Origin: Oscillospiraceae bacterium
GTDB taxonomy: Bacteria > Bacillota > Clostridia > Oscillospirales > Acutalibacteraceae
Length of the DNA stretch: 34,108 nt
Reading direction: 5' to 3'
Assembly: GCA_902780565.1 (NCBI GenBank)
Contig: CACZGD010000011.1
Span: 1-34,108, forward strand
Shown: positions 7,315 through 15,228 of the stretch, piece after piece
Numbering within the stretch: the stretch's first letter is position 1
How the letters are laid out: each line of letters starts with the position of its first letter
The notes under the pieces: generated by a model
What the model was told of the DNA's origin: nothing
What the model saw: only the letters and a program-made list of their open reading frames with translations
The model's database searches: none
Translations under genes and position numbers: made by a program

Positions 7315-9528
7315 TCACTCGTCCAGCAGGACCCGATTATAGAAGGGGCTGCCCTTCTTGAGCTCCAGATTGACGTAATCCACACCGTACTTTTCCAGGA
7401 CGGTCTGTTCCTTGGAGAACAGGTTCGTGCCGAGGTTGAGGCGGTCGCCCTCGATCTCGCAGCCGAGCGCCGCCATGACGGTGGGCAGCATATCGAAGTT
7501 TGCCCAACTGCGGTTCACAAAGCGGGACGGGTCCTTCGTATCGACGGAGGGCGCGGGGTTCAGGATCAGGTTGAACTGCGTTCTGAGATAGTCGGACTCG
7601 AAGTTCTTGAAGTACTTCACGTCCATGCTCAGATGGTCGCCGATCAGCACAATGGTGGTGTTCTCATACCACGGCTGTTTCTGCGCCCAGCGGATGAACT
7701 CCACAATCTTATAGTCGGAATAGTAGATCACGTTCGCATACTGGCTGTCGAACGCGCCTGCGGGATTCTTGGTGGTATCGGGGTTCTTTTCAGCGATATA
7801 CTTCTTCGCGGAGGCGCCGTAATAGCCGTCCGGCATGTGGGTATCGGCGTCCTCAAACGTGAAGTTGAAGGGCTTGCCGGTGTTATACAGGCGCGTGATC
7901 TCCTCCTTTGCGAAGTCGAAGAGATTGTCGTCGTTGAAGCCCCACCAGACCTTTTTCTTCACGATATCGGGCTTGTGCTCGTGCGCGTAGTAGTAGTCGT
8001 AAACCAGGAAGTCGCCGTGCGTGCCGTAGAGGTAATTGAGGCCCCCGAAACGCGCGTCGGACCCGACCATCACGGTCTGCTCATAGCCCTGCTCCCGCAG
8101 GAAATCGCCGATGCCCTTCGCGCCCGCGATGAAGTGATCCTCCGTCGCGTAGGCGGACATGGTCTTCGGCGCCTTCATCGGGATCCCGAGATTCTGGTTG
8201 ACCATCGAGGCAAGGCTCCACGAGGTGCCGTTGATCTGGATCGGGCCGCCGAACTTCCCGGCGTTGTCGGAGAACACGTAGCCCTCCTCCGCCAGCTTTG
8301 TCAGGTTCGGCAGGAGGTTCACCGTGCTGTGGCCGCCGAGCTCCTTGGAGAGGTAGGAATTCTCCATCGATTCCAGATAGAAGAAAATGAGATTCCGCTT
8401 CTTTTCGGGGAAGGTGACTCTGACGTCGTGCGCGTCGGCGAAATTTTCCTCAATGAAATCGGACTTCACAAAATAGGTCAGGTACATCTCCTCCAGATGC
8501 AGGCGGTCGAACGCATAGGAGAAGCCCATCCAGAAGAACAGCCCCGCCAGCAGCAGGCAAACGACGGACTTGACGCCGTTTGTGAAAAACGGCAGGACCT
8601 TTTCCTTCACGCGCAGCGCGAAATGCGGACGCGGCAGAGCGAAGAAGCCCCAAAGGACCGTGAACACGAACGCGGGGATGACGCCGGTCTCGAAGCCGTT
8701 GACGTAGATACCGAGCTCCGTGCCGGTGGTGGGCGAAAAGACGTTGATGATCAGCTGCTCCGGCGGTGCGGCGGACCACTGCTTGTTGATGAAGCGCGCG
8801 CCGAAAATGCAGGCTGTGCCGAGGAAGACCAGCAGCACGGACAGGAGCTTGCCGATCAGGGCGAGGATCCGATGGTCCTTGCCCTTCTTTTTGCCCTTCA
8901 CACGCAGGAAGGTCTGCACCGTGAAGAAAAGCAGGATCAGGATGAGGCTGCCGAGCGCAAACGCGAGCCGCAGCCTGCGATAGTCCTTGTTCGGCATCAT
9001 GGAGCTGGAATACCAGGGCAAGGGATAGATCGTGAAGCAGGAAACGCCGGCAAGCAGAATGATCACAATATTTCTGAGCCAGGCGGTGACGGCGGAGACC
9101 TTTGAAGGTTTTTCCCCGCCTGCTGCGGATCCGTCCTCAGCGCCTCCGGCGGTTTCCGCCTTATCCGGCTTTGCGGCAGGGATCTTCTTTTCAGGGAAGG
9201 AGGCGCTGCCGAGCAGACGGAAAAGATAGGAAACGCAAACGATGATCACGCAGAAGCAGACGCACCAGATCGCGACGTACCGATACATTTCCGGCGTGTA
9301 GCCCTCCGCGCTCAGGTAATGTTTATAAGACGCGTCGTCGGTCATGATCGGGTAATTGATCGCCCAGACGGTCAAAAAGAAGCTCAGCGCCATATCCCGC
9401 GGGATAAAGCCGATGAGCGTCCGTTTTTTGAGCTTGCGGCCGCTGCGTTTTCCGGCAAGAATGCCGAACACAACCATATCAAGCACACCGAAGAGCAGAG
9501 AAATGCCTGCTATCATCAGTAATACCAT
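7315..9528 (-). CDS. LtaS-like phosphoglycerol transferase (sulfatase/alkaline phosphatase fold)
   Basis: The product (737 residues) has an N-terminal membrane part with about seven hydrophobic segments, broken by a charged loop near residues 90-130, and an extracellular sulfatase-fold domain from about residue 375. Metal and catalytic residues typical of lipoteichoic acid synthases and MdoB-type transferases are visible: Glu386 in FYLESMENSY, candidate nucleophile Thr435 in NGTSWSLASM, and Asp631-His632 in VLIGDHLSMD. It probably moves glycerol phosphate from phosphatidylglycerol onto a polymer or glycan outside the cell. The start at 9528 is chosen because a strong promoter (9560-9588) covers the upstream in-frame start codons; GGGGTGG precedes it. 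The protein is longer than S. aureus LtaS (about 650 residues) because of the enlarged membrane part. The exact acceptor is unknown. Confidence 0.88.
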   Translation of the reverse strand: MVLLMIAGISLLFGVLDMVVFGILAGKRSGRKLKKRTLIGFIPRDMALSFFLTVWAINYPIMTDDASYKHYLSAEGYTPEMYRYVAIWCVCFCVIIVCVSYLFRLLGSASFPEKKIPAAKPDKAETAGGAEDGSAAGGEKPSKVSAVTAWLRNIVIILLAGVSCFTIYPLPWYSSSMMPNKDYRRLRLAFALGSLILILLFFTVQTFLRVKGKKKGKDHRILALIGKLLSVLLVFLGTACIFGARFINKQWSAAPPEQLIINVFSPTTGTELGIYVNGFETGVIPAFVFTVLWGFFALPRPHFALRVKEKVLPFFTNGVKSVVCLLLAGLFFWMGFSYAFDRLHLEEMYLTYFVKSDFIEENFADAHDVRVTFPEKKRNLIFFYLESMENSYLSKELGGHSTVNLLPNLTKLAEEGYVFSDNAGKFGGPIQINGTSWSLASMVNQNLGIPMKAPKTMSAYATEDHFIAGAKGIGDFLREQGYEQTVMVGSDARFGGLNYLYGTHGDFLVYDYYYAHEHKPDIVKKKVWWGFNDDNLFDFAKEEITRLYNTGKPFNFTFEDADTHMPDGYYGASAKKYIAEKNPDTTKNPAGAFDSQYANVIYYSDYKIVEFIRWAQKQPWYENTTIVLIGDHLSMDVKYFKNFESDYLRTQFNLILNPAPSVDTKDPSRFVNRSWANFDMLPTVMAALGCEIEGDRLNLGTNLFSKEQTVLEKYGVDYVNLELKKGSPFYNRVLLDE

Positions 9529-9559
9529 GTTTTTCCACCCCACAACAATTGATGGGTCC

Positions 9560-9588
9560 ATTATACAACGACAGGGGGCAATAGTCAA
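9560..9588 (-). promoter_or_regulatory. sigma-A promoter of the LtaS-like gene
   Basis: Minus strand TTGACT (9583-9588), 17 bp, perfect TATAAT (9560-9565). It fixes the start codon at 9528, because upstream in-frame starts would not be transcribed or would lie at the very 5' end. Confidence 0.85.
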
Positions 9589-9604
9589 GACCGGCGCTCA
9601 AAAA

Positions 9605-9618
9605 TGACAGATCTGTCA
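9605..9618. promoter_or_regulatory. 14-bp perfect palindrome, candidate operator
   Basis: TGACAGATCTGTCA is an exact palindrome 16 bp upstream of the -35 box of the LtaS-like gene and 130 bp upstream of the ireB -35 box. A second, imperfect dyad (gcgacg-cgta-cgtcgc) lies at 9629-9644. Position and symmetry suit a dimeric regulator; no regulator is identified. Confidence 0.45.
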
Positions 9619-9748
9619 GACGTCAGACGCGACGCGTACGTCGCGCGCCGCGCTGCATAAAACACGCCGTCGGGACCCGGGGAAAGCGTCGACCCGCACG
9701 TTTTCTGATATTTTTCCGAAAAACCGCAAAAAAATATCATGATTTCGC

Positions 9749-9777
9749 TTGACTTTTCCGAATACGGTCTATATAAT
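9749..9777 (+). promoter_or_regulatory. sigma-A promoter of ireB
   Basis: TTGACT (9749-9754), 17 bp, TATAAT (9772-9777). Transcription would start near 9784, about 30 bases before the ATG at 9814. Confidence 0.85.
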
Positions 9778-9813
9778 AATATATTAAGTATAGGTGTTTG
9801 GGAGGTGCTTTCC

Positions 9814-10056
9814 ATGAGTGAAACGAAACAGTTCAGCCTGGGGAATCAGAACGAGCAGGAGATCCGCAACATCCTGATCACGACCTACGACGCGCTTGCG
9901 GAAAAGGGCTACGACGCGTACTCACAGATCGTGGGCTACATCCTCTCGGAAGACCCGACGTATATTACCACGCACAACAACGCCCGAAACCTGATCCGTC
10001 GGGTGGACCGCTTTGAGCTGCTGCAGATCCTGCTCAAGGAATACATCGGCAAGTGA
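9814..10056 (+). CDS. ireB: IreB-family regulatory phosphoprotein (UPF0297)
   Basis: The 80-residue product matches the IreB/YrzL family in length and in its core: a helix with ITTYDALAEKGYDAYSQIVG, the signature YILSEDPTYITTHNNARNLI, and RVDRFELLQILLKEYI at the end. In Enterococcus faecalis IreB is a dimer phosphorylated on Thr by the PASTA kinase IreK and affects cephalosporin resistance. Here the role is inferred from family only. The start is the ATG at 9814 behind GGGAGGTG; upstream in-frame codons from 9739 overlap the promoter. In many Firmicutes ireB is followed by ruvX (yqgF) and yrzB. Here it is followed by a conserved unknown gene and a terminator. Confidence 0.92.
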   Translation: MSETKQFSLGNQNEQEIRNILITTYDALAEKGYDAYSQIVGYILSEDPTYITTHNNARNLIRRVDRFELLQILLKEYIGK

Positions 10057-10074
10057 GTGTGAAAGGAGAACAGC

Positions 10075-10362
10075 ATGGCGAAAGAGAATTACCTGACCTA
10101 TAAGGGCTATCCCCTTGTGCGCAGCGGCAAAACGATCTATTACGGCAACGCCTACGATCAGTTCGTGATCATGATCCAGATCGCTACCACCCGGGAGGCT
10201 GCAGGCCAGGAGATCGCGGACAAGGTCATCGTCCAGCTCATCAATACGGACCCGGACGTGCGCCCGCGCGAAAAGATCGTCAAAAAAAGCGAGAAAAAAG
10301 GGCTTTACGCCGCCATGGATATTGCTTATATCTGGCTTTCCCGCGCAAACGCGAAACAGTGA
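10075..10362 (+). CDS. conserved protein of unknown function downstream of ireB
   Basis: The 95-residue soluble product starts at an ATG behind AAAGGAG. It reads NYLTYKGYPLVRSGKTIYYG, then a hydrophobic beta-like VIMIQIATT, the segment DKVIVQLINTDPD, a Lys-rich KIVKKSEKKG and a final helix with AAMDIAYIWLSRA. There are no Cys residues, no signal peptide and no membrane segment. I recall similar short proteins in other Clostridia but know of no assigned function. It is 18 bp behind ireB on the same transcript and ends in a terminator, so the two genes form a complete two-gene operon. A link to Ser/Thr kinase signalling or the cell envelope is possible but rests on this neighbourhood alone. Confidence 0.8.
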   Translation: MAKENYLTYKGYPLVRSGKTIYYGNAYDQFVIMIQIATTREAAGQEIADKVIVQLINTDPDVRPREKIVKKSEKKGLYAAMDIAYIWLSRANAKQ

Positions 10363-10363
10363 A

Positions 10364-10390
10364 AACCGCCGCCCGGCGGTTTTTTCTTTT
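10364..10390 (+). terminator. intrinsic terminator of the ireB operon
   Basis: Stem aaccgcc (10364-10370) with ggcggtt (10375-10381), loop gccc, followed by ttttctttt. It begins right behind the stop codon. Confidence 0.88.
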
Positions 10391-10403
10391 AGGGATCACA
10401 CTA

Positions 10404-10432
10404 TTGACTTATTCTATAATTAATGTTAAAAT
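10404..10432 (+). promoter_or_regulatory. sigma-A promoter of the isomerase-aminotransferase-dockerin genes
   Basis: TTGACT (10404-10409), 17 bp, TAAAAT (10427-10432), about 30 bases before the ATG at 10462. A second TTGACT at 10443 is too close to the gene to serve. Confidence 0.75.
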
Positions 10433-10461
10433 AAATAAAATATTGACTTGGAGGCGTTTCC

Positions 10462-11253
10462 ATGAGAAACATCGGCATCAACGTCCGACCGGACGTCACC
10501 TACGGGACCGCGCCGTTTATGGATTGCGTGGCAGCAACCGGCTTTAACAGCGTGTTTACCTACGGCAATCTGCCGGAATTCATAGATTTCGTCGCGAAGA
10601 AATGCCGGGATACCGGCGTGCGCTACGAAGCGCTGCATGCGCCGTGCGAGCGGATCAACGATCTGTGGCTGCCGGACGAGCAGGGCGATAAAGTCGTGGA
10701 TATGATGAAGGCATCTATGGACCTTGCCGAAGCGCACGGCATCCCGATCGTGATCTGTCACCTGTCGTCCAAGGAGAATGCGCCGCACGCAACGGACGTG
10801 GGGCTGCTGCGTTTCGACAGACTTGTGGAATACGCGGGCAAAAAGAACCTGAAGCTTGCGGTGGAAAATCAGCGTAAGCTCGGGAATCTGTGTACGATCC
10901 TGGAGATCTACGGCAAGGACTCCCCTGTCGGCTTCTGCTGGGACGTGGGGCATGAGGCCTGCTTCTCCTACGGGCGCGAATATCTGCCGCTGTTCCCGGA
11001 CCGCTGCATGTTCACCCACATCCATGACAACAATAAGCGCTATAACGTGGACGAGCATCTGCTGCCCTTTGACGGGCAGATCGACTTCTGGCGCGTCGCC
11101 GACCTGCTGCACAAGGCGAATTATCCCGGCACCCTGTGCCTGGAGATCGACCTGCCGCACGAAGGCAGCGAAAAATACGCCGATCTCTCTTTGGAGCAGT
11201 TCGTCTCGAAGGCGTACGCCGCGATCAACCGCCTGCGGATCATCGCGGAATAA
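10462..11253 (+). CDS. sugar phosphate isomerase/epimerase-like TIM-barrel protein
   Basis: The 263-residue product belongs to the xylose isomerase-like/AP endonuclease 2 TIM-barrel superfamily. The four metal ligands fall where expected: Glu135 in AVENQ, Asp161 in GFCWDVGHE, His186/His188 in FTHIHDNN and Glu228 in CLEIDLPHEG. HAPCERINDLW and ICHLSS follow other beta strands. Family members isomerise or epimerise sugars, inositols and hydroxy acids, usually with Mn2+ or Mg2+. Substrate cannot be told from the sequence. GGAGG precedes the ATG, and a promoter lies just upstream. The next gene, an aminotransferase, is 60 bp downstream on the same strand; I see no terminator between them, so co-transcription is likely. 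Confidence 0.85.
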   Translation: MRNIGINVRPDVTYGTAPFMDCVAATGFNSVFTYGNLPEFIDFVAKKCRDTGVRYEALHAPCERINDLWLPDEQGDKVVDMMKASMDLAEAHGIPIVICHLSSKENAPHATDVGLLRFDRLVEYAGKKNLKLAVENQRKLGNLCTILEIYGKDSPVGFCWDVGHEACFSYGREYLPLFPDRCMFTHIHDNNKRYNVDEHLLPFDGQIDFWRVADLLHKANYPGTLCLEIDLPHEGSEKYADLSLEQFVSKAYAAINRLRIIAE

Positions 11254-11313
11254 GCGGCGTTCCCCACATACTCTCGTCAATTTATTTCAAACCGGAAAGA
11301 AGGTACCATAATC

Positions 11314-12477
11314 ATGAAACCGCTCAGCACCAAAACCGCTTTTTTGACGGATTCCGTGATCCGCCGCATGACCAGACTCGCGATGGATTGCAACGCCGTG
11401 AACCTTTCGCAGGGGTTCCCGGATTTTGATCCGCCCGCGTGTGTGACCAAACGCCTTGCTGAGATCGCGGCGCCCGGCCCGCATCAGTATACCCCGACCT
11501 GGGGCGCGAAAAACTACCGGCAGGCGCTTGCCGACAAGGTGGGTAAATGCATGGGGATCGACCTGGACCCGGACCGCAACGTGCTGGCAACCGTGGGCTC
11601 CACCGAAGCTATGATGGCCACCCTGATGGCCATTACGAATCCCGGAGACAAGTTGGTTCTGTTTTCCCCTTATTTTGAGAATTATTATTCGCAGGCGATC
11701 TTCAATTCCGTCGAGCCCGTGTTCGTCCCGCTGGACCCGCCGTCCTTCACCTTTGACGGCGCAAAGCTGGAGGCCGCTTTCGCCGACCCGAAAACGAAGG
11801 CGATGCTGCTGTGCAATCCGTCCAATCCCTCCGGGCGCGTGTTCACGGAGGAAGAGCTGACTTTTATCGCCGACCTTGCGAAAAAATACGACGTGATCGT
11901 GATCACGGACGAGGTCTATGAGCATATCGTCTTCGCGCCGCACAAGCACACCTACATCGCAGCGCTGCCCGGCATGTGGGAGCGCACGATCTGCTGCTCG
12001 TCCCTGTCGAAGACCTATTCCGTCACGGGCTGGCGCCTCGGCTATATCGCCGCGAACGAGCATCTGCTCAACGAATGCAAAAAGGTCCACGATTTCCTCA
12101 CGGTCTGCGCCCCCTCCCCGCTGCAGGAGGCAATCATCCCCGGCCTGCGCCTCGGCGACGATTATTACCGTGAGTTCGGCGAGAAATATACGCAAAAACG
12201 GGATATCCTCGCGAAGGGGCTGACCGAGATCGGCATGCGCTTTACCATGCCGGAGGGCACCTATTTCATGATGGTGGATATTTCCGACTTCCAGGGGACT
12301 CTCACGGACGTGGAATTCTGCGAAAAACTGACCGAAAAGGTCGGCGTCGCCATGGTCCCCGGATCCACCTTCTTCCATGATCCGGTCGGACATCTCGCGC
12401 GTGTACATTTCTCCAAAAAGGACGAAACACTGTACGACGCGATCGAGCGGCTTGCAAAGATCCGGGAAAAAATGTAA
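11314..12477 (+). CDS. class I/II pyridoxal-phosphate aminotransferase
   Basis: The 387-residue product is a fold-type I PLP enzyme. NLSQGFPDFDPP near the N-terminus, QYTPTWGAKNYRQALA, the NPSNPSGRVFTEEEL stretch, VITDEVYEHIVF (PLP-contacting Asp and Tyr) and the PLP lysine Lys233 in SSLSKTYSVTGWRLGY are all present. A C-terminal Arg, probably the one in LARVHFS, would bind the substrate carboxylate. The N-terminal NLSQGFPDF and general layout resemble kynurenine/glutamine aminotransferase and methionine aminotransferase relatives more than classic AspC. A branched or aromatic amino acid or methionine is thus a reasonable guess at the substrate, but no more than that. It lies between the isomerase-like gene and the dockerin protein on one strand. 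Confidence 0.92.
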   Translation: MKPLSTKTAFLTDSVIRRMTRLAMDCNAVNLSQGFPDFDPPACVTKRLAEIAAPGPHQYTPTWGAKNYRQALADKVGKCMGIDLDPDRNVLATVGSTEAMMATLMAITNPGDKLVLFSPYFENYYSQAIFNSVEPVFVPLDPPSFTFDGAKLEAAFADPKTKAMLLCNPSNPSGRVFTEEELTFIADLAKKYDVIVITDEVYEHIVFAPHKHTYIAALPGMWERTICCSSLSKTYSVTGWRLGYIAANEHLLNECKKVHDFLTVCAPSPLQEAIIPGLRLGDDYYREFGEKYTQKRDILAKGLTEIGMRFTMPEGTYFMMVDISDFQGTLTDVEFCEKLTEKVGVAMVPGSTFFHDPVGHLARVHFSKKDETLYDAIERLAKIREKM

Positions 12478-12501
12478 ATATAAATGAAAGGGTTTCCTTC
12501 C

Positions 12502-14598
12502 ATGAAAAGAACGATCGCATTCCTTTTGTCCCTGCTGCTGGTTTTCGGTGCAGCGTTTTCCATGCCCTCCGTTTTCGCTGCCCCGCTGACACCGAACAAT
12601 ACCGCTTTGGTCCCCGAGAAGGAGGACGTGCTGAACGTCCAGCGCTGGCTCAACAGGACCTACGGCGGCAGAACCGGCTTCGGCAGCGCCCCGGAAACCG
12701 GAGAGGCTTACCATGCAACGTTTTACGCCCTGCTGCGCGCCATGCAGCTTGAGCTGGGCATCGTCGAACCAGCGGATAATTTCGGACCGCAGACCCGGCG
12801 TCTCTACACGGCGTCCCCCCTGCCCATCGACGGCAAAACGAACGACGCGCGCTATGCGCTGCTTTCGGCTGCCCTGATCTGCAAGGGCTATGATCCCGGC
12901 AGAAAAATCACGGTCGGCGGCGGGACCATCGAGATCGACGATACGTGGGATAAGGCGCTTGAAAACGCGGTCCTGCAGCTCAAGACAGACGCTGGACTTT
13001 CCGCGGATTCCCCTGAGATCTCTGCGGACCTGTGCGAGGCGATCTATTCCACGAAGCGCTTTACGCCGCATCCCGATTATTACGGCAAGGCGATCCTGTG
13101 CGGCATGCAGCGGTACATGAACCGACATTTCGCCTCTCACGTGGGGCTGATCCCCTGCGATGGGCTGTATGACGAGGATATGGTCCGGGCGCTGATCTAC
13201 AGCGTGCAGGCGATCGAGGGGCTACCGCCGGAGAGCAAGGCGTTCCGTTTCGGCGAGACCACCATGCGGCACTGTCCCACGGTCCCCTACGGCGCAACCG
13301 AAGGCGACCCCGCGAAGAAATACCCGGACAACGCGACAGCCTATACCGATAACGACATTGCGGATTTTACGCGCGTGATCCAGACGGCGCTGATCGGCAA
13401 CGGGTTCCAGGTCTCCGAGATCAACGGGATCTATTCCGAGGAGACGAGGAAGCAGGTCGCCGCGTTTCAGAAGCTGCACGCGCTGCCCGAGACCGGCGTA
13501 TGCGATCCGGGCACGATCTGCGCGCTGCTGCAGGCAAACGGCGATATCGCCCGTCCTGCGTCCGCCTGCGACCTGGCTTCTCCCCTGACAAGGGAAAGCG
13601 CGAGGCTTCTGGCAGATAAAGGATTCACGCTGGTAGGCAGATACCTGACCGGCACTTATAACGGCGGCGTTTCCAAGGCGCTTACGCCCGAGGAGGTTAC
13701 GATCATTCTGGACGCGGGGCTCTCCTACTTCCCGATCTATGAGGACGGCGGCACTTCGGCCGCAGCCTTTACCGCAGAAAAGGGCACGTCGGATACGGAA
13801 AAGGCGCTGCAGGCGGCGTACGCGCTCGGGGTCCCGGACGGAACGGTCCTGTACTTTACCGTGGATTACGACGCGTCGCTCAGCGAGATCGCGGACAGGA
13901 TCATCCCCTATTTCACCGCGATCAAAGAGGCCATGCGCGGGCATCCCTTCCGCATCGGCGTTTACGGCACAAGAGCCGTGTGCAAAAAGCTGCTGCAGGC
14001 GGAGCTGACCGACGCTTCGTTTGTGAGCGATATTTCTTTCCTGTACGACGGGAACGTCTCTTACGCACTGCCCGCGAACTGGAGCTTCGATCAATTTGCG
14101 GAGATCACCCTGAACGATGACACGATTACGCTTTCCGTTGACAAGGTTGCCGTTTCCGGCAGGGATACCGGCGTAAACACCGTGGTAAAGCGCGGGGAGG
14201 AGCCGCCTGCTGACGTGGAGCCCGGCGACGCGGACCTTTCTGGTTCCGTTACGGCGGCAGACGCCAGACTCGTGCTGCGCGCCGCAGTCGGGCTGGAGGA
14301 GATCCCGGTCGGCACCGAGGCGTTCCTTGCCGGAGATATCGATAAAGACGGCACGTTAACGGCTGCTGACGCGCGGTACATCCTGCGCAAAGCCGTCGGC
14401 CTGACCGATGAACTGCCGCCCTCAGAGGAGCCGCGCCCGGAGGAGCCGTCTTCTGAGGAGCCGTCCTCTGAGGAACCGTCCTCGGGAACGCAAGAGCCGA
14501 AGGAACCGGAGCCCTCAACGCCCGTTGTTCCCGAACGGCCCTCCCTGGAACCGGAGCCGACCACAGTGACGCCCGGCGACCCGGAACCGGACATATAA
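12502..14598 (+). CDS. secreted PG-binding / DUF1906 / dockerin protein
   Basis: The 698-residue product begins with a signal peptide (MKRT, hydrophobic core, cleavage near VFA-AP at about 26). Several peptidoglycan-binding-like helical modules follow; the clearest is at about 283-346 (VIQTALIGNGFQVSEINGIY, SEETRKQVAAFQKLHALPET). Residues about 358-560 resemble the DUF1906 (Rv2525c-like) glycoside-hydrolase-like TIM barrel: LVGRYLTG, LSYFPIYEDGG, VLYFTVDYDA and RIGVYGT. Residues about 575-636 are two dockerin-like repeats, GDADLSGSVTAADARLVLR and GDIDKDGTLTAADARYILR, each with the Ca2+-loop Asp/Asn pattern. The tail is rich in Pro, Glu and Ser with no further domain. The start at 12502 is chosen because signal-peptide charge and AAAGGG fit it better than the ATG at 12484. 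A wall-directed, possibly cellulosome-attached enzyme is inferred. Confidence 0.85.
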   Translation: MKRTIAFLLSLLLVFGAAFSMPSVFAAPLTPNNTALVPEKEDVLNVQRWLNRTYGGRTGFGSAPETGEAYHATFYALLRAMQLELGIVEPADNFGPQTRRLYTASPLPIDGKTNDARYALLSAALICKGYDPGRKITVGGGTIEIDDTWDKALENAVLQLKTDAGLSADSPEISADLCEAIYSTKRFTPHPDYYGKAILCGMQRYMNRHFASHVGLIPCDGLYDEDMVRALIYSVQAIEGLPPESKAFRFGETTMRHCPTVPYGATEGDPAKKYPDNATAYTDNDIADFTRVIQTALIGNGFQVSEINGIYSEETRKQVAAFQKLHALPETGVCDPGTICALLQANGDIARPASACDLASPLTRESARLLADKGFTLVGRYLTGTYNGGVSKALTPEEVTIILDAGLSYFPIYEDGGTSAAAFTAEKGTSDTEKALQAAYALGVPDGTVLYFTVDYDASLSEIADRIIPYFTAIKEAMRGHPFRIGVYGTRAVCKKLLQAELTDASFVSDISFLYDGNVSYALPANWSFDQFAEITLNDDTITLSVDKVAVSGRDTGVNTVVKRGEEPPADVEPGDADLSGSVTAADARLVLRAAVGLEEIPVGTEAFLAGDIDKDGTLTAADARYILRKAVGLTDELPPSEEPRPEEPSSEEPSSEEPSSGTQEPKEPEPSTPVVPERPSLEPEPTTVTPGDPEPDI
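14425..14484 (+). repeat. four 15-bp tandem units coding for EEP(S/R) tail
   Basis: Four units of the type gaggagccgtcctct (14425, 14440, 14455, 14470) encode the acidic Pro/Ser linker after the dockerin. The third and fourth differ at few bases, which suggests recent slippage and possible length variation between strains. Confidence 0.8.
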
Positions 14599-14615
14599 GA
14601 AGCATATAAGAAAAT

Positions 14616-14651
14616 GAAACGATCCCATGGAACTGTCCATGGGATCGTTTC
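14616..14651. terminator. 15-bp perfect hairpin between convergent genes
   Basis: gaaacgatcccatgg (14616-14630) pairs perfectly with 14637-14651 across a six-base loop. On the minus strand it is followed by attttctt, on the plus strand by no T run. It probably ends the minus-strand gene starting at 15145 and may also end the dockerin gene. Confidence 0.65.
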
Positions 14652-14713
14652 GATAAGAGGATAAAAAGAAAGGGGGAACAATCAAAGGAAGTCGTGGAAG
14701 TGGGACGTGGGGA

Positions 14714-15145
14714 TCAGGCAGCGTCATGGTCGCTTCTGCCGCCGCTGACAAGACGCAGGCGGGGGCGGCGGACGGTGCTGACGCCCGTGACCTCGGGGAC
14801 GTTCAGACGGGAAGCTGCAAGCAGCTCGCGATAGGATTCGTCCAGCGTCAGGCTCTCCCCTTCGGTCTGGGCCTTGCGTTCGCTTGCCTTGCGCGAAGCG
14901 GAACGTCTGTTTGCTTTTGGGTCCGTTTTTTCAAGGTATTCCGCGGCGCGCTGCGCTTTTGCGGGACCTTTCTTTTCGAGATACGCCTGCGCCTTGCTGC
15001 GCTTGCGGCGGACGTGACGCGCCCGAACGGCGCGGAAAATGCGGTTTTCCAAGGCGACAAACCGGTCTTCGTGATAAAACCCGACCAAAAGCAGCGCAAT
15101 CACGATCACTTCAGCGATAAGAATAAGCCCGTCGATCACTAACAT
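14714..15145 (-). CDS. small single-pass membrane protein with basic cytoplasmic tail, unknown
   Basis: The start is the ATG at 15145, six bases behind GGAAGGAG; longer in-frame starts up to 15241 overlap the promoter. The 143-residue product opens with one strong membrane helix (VIDGLILIAEVIVIALLLVG). A long, very basic tail follows, with two similar segments, AQAYLEKKGPAKAQ and AAEYLEKTDPKAN, then an Arg/Ser-rich stretch and a final part with VSTVRRPRLRLVSGG. No Cys residues are present. The helix followed by Lys/Arg-rich residues suggests an inward-facing tail that may bind nucleic acid, ribosomes or acidic lipid. I do not recognise a family. It is monocistronic, with a consensus promoter and a hairpin at its end. 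Confidence 0.7.
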   Translation of the reverse strand: MLVIDGLILIAEVIVIALLLVGFYHEDRFVALENRIFRAVRARHVRRKRSKAQAYLEKKGPAKAQRAAEYLEKTDPKANRRSASRKASERKAQTEGESLTLDESYRELLAASRLNVPEVTGVSTVRRPRLRLVSGGRSDHDAA

Positions 15146-15199
15146 AAGAATCTCCTTCCATCCACCGAGGTGGAACATCTGTTTGTTTATTACGGGTAT

Positions 15200-15228
15200 A
15201 TCATACACGATTTTTCGGAGTTTGTCAA
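15200..15228 (-). promoter_or_regulatory. consensus sigma-A promoter of the small membrane protein gene
   Basis: Minus strand TTGACA (15223-15228, perfect), 17 bp, TATGAT (15200-15205). It settles the start codon at 15145. Confidence 0.85.

Noticed and set aside
7291-9105. A 604-codon plus-strand frame over the LtaS-like gene
   Set aside because: Antisense shadow; it starts inside the terminator region and shows no domain, while the minus strand has clear catalytic motifs and a promoter.
14425-14484. Short tandem repeats as a possible CRISPR array
   Set aside because: The 15-bp units are contiguous, with no spacers, and encode an EEPSS-type protein linker in frame.
12502-14598. GH25 lysozyme domain as the reading of the barrel
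   Set aside because: The DxE-type GH25 signature is not seen; LVGRYL..., YFPIYEDGG and FTVDYDA fit DUF1906 (Rv2525c-like) better.
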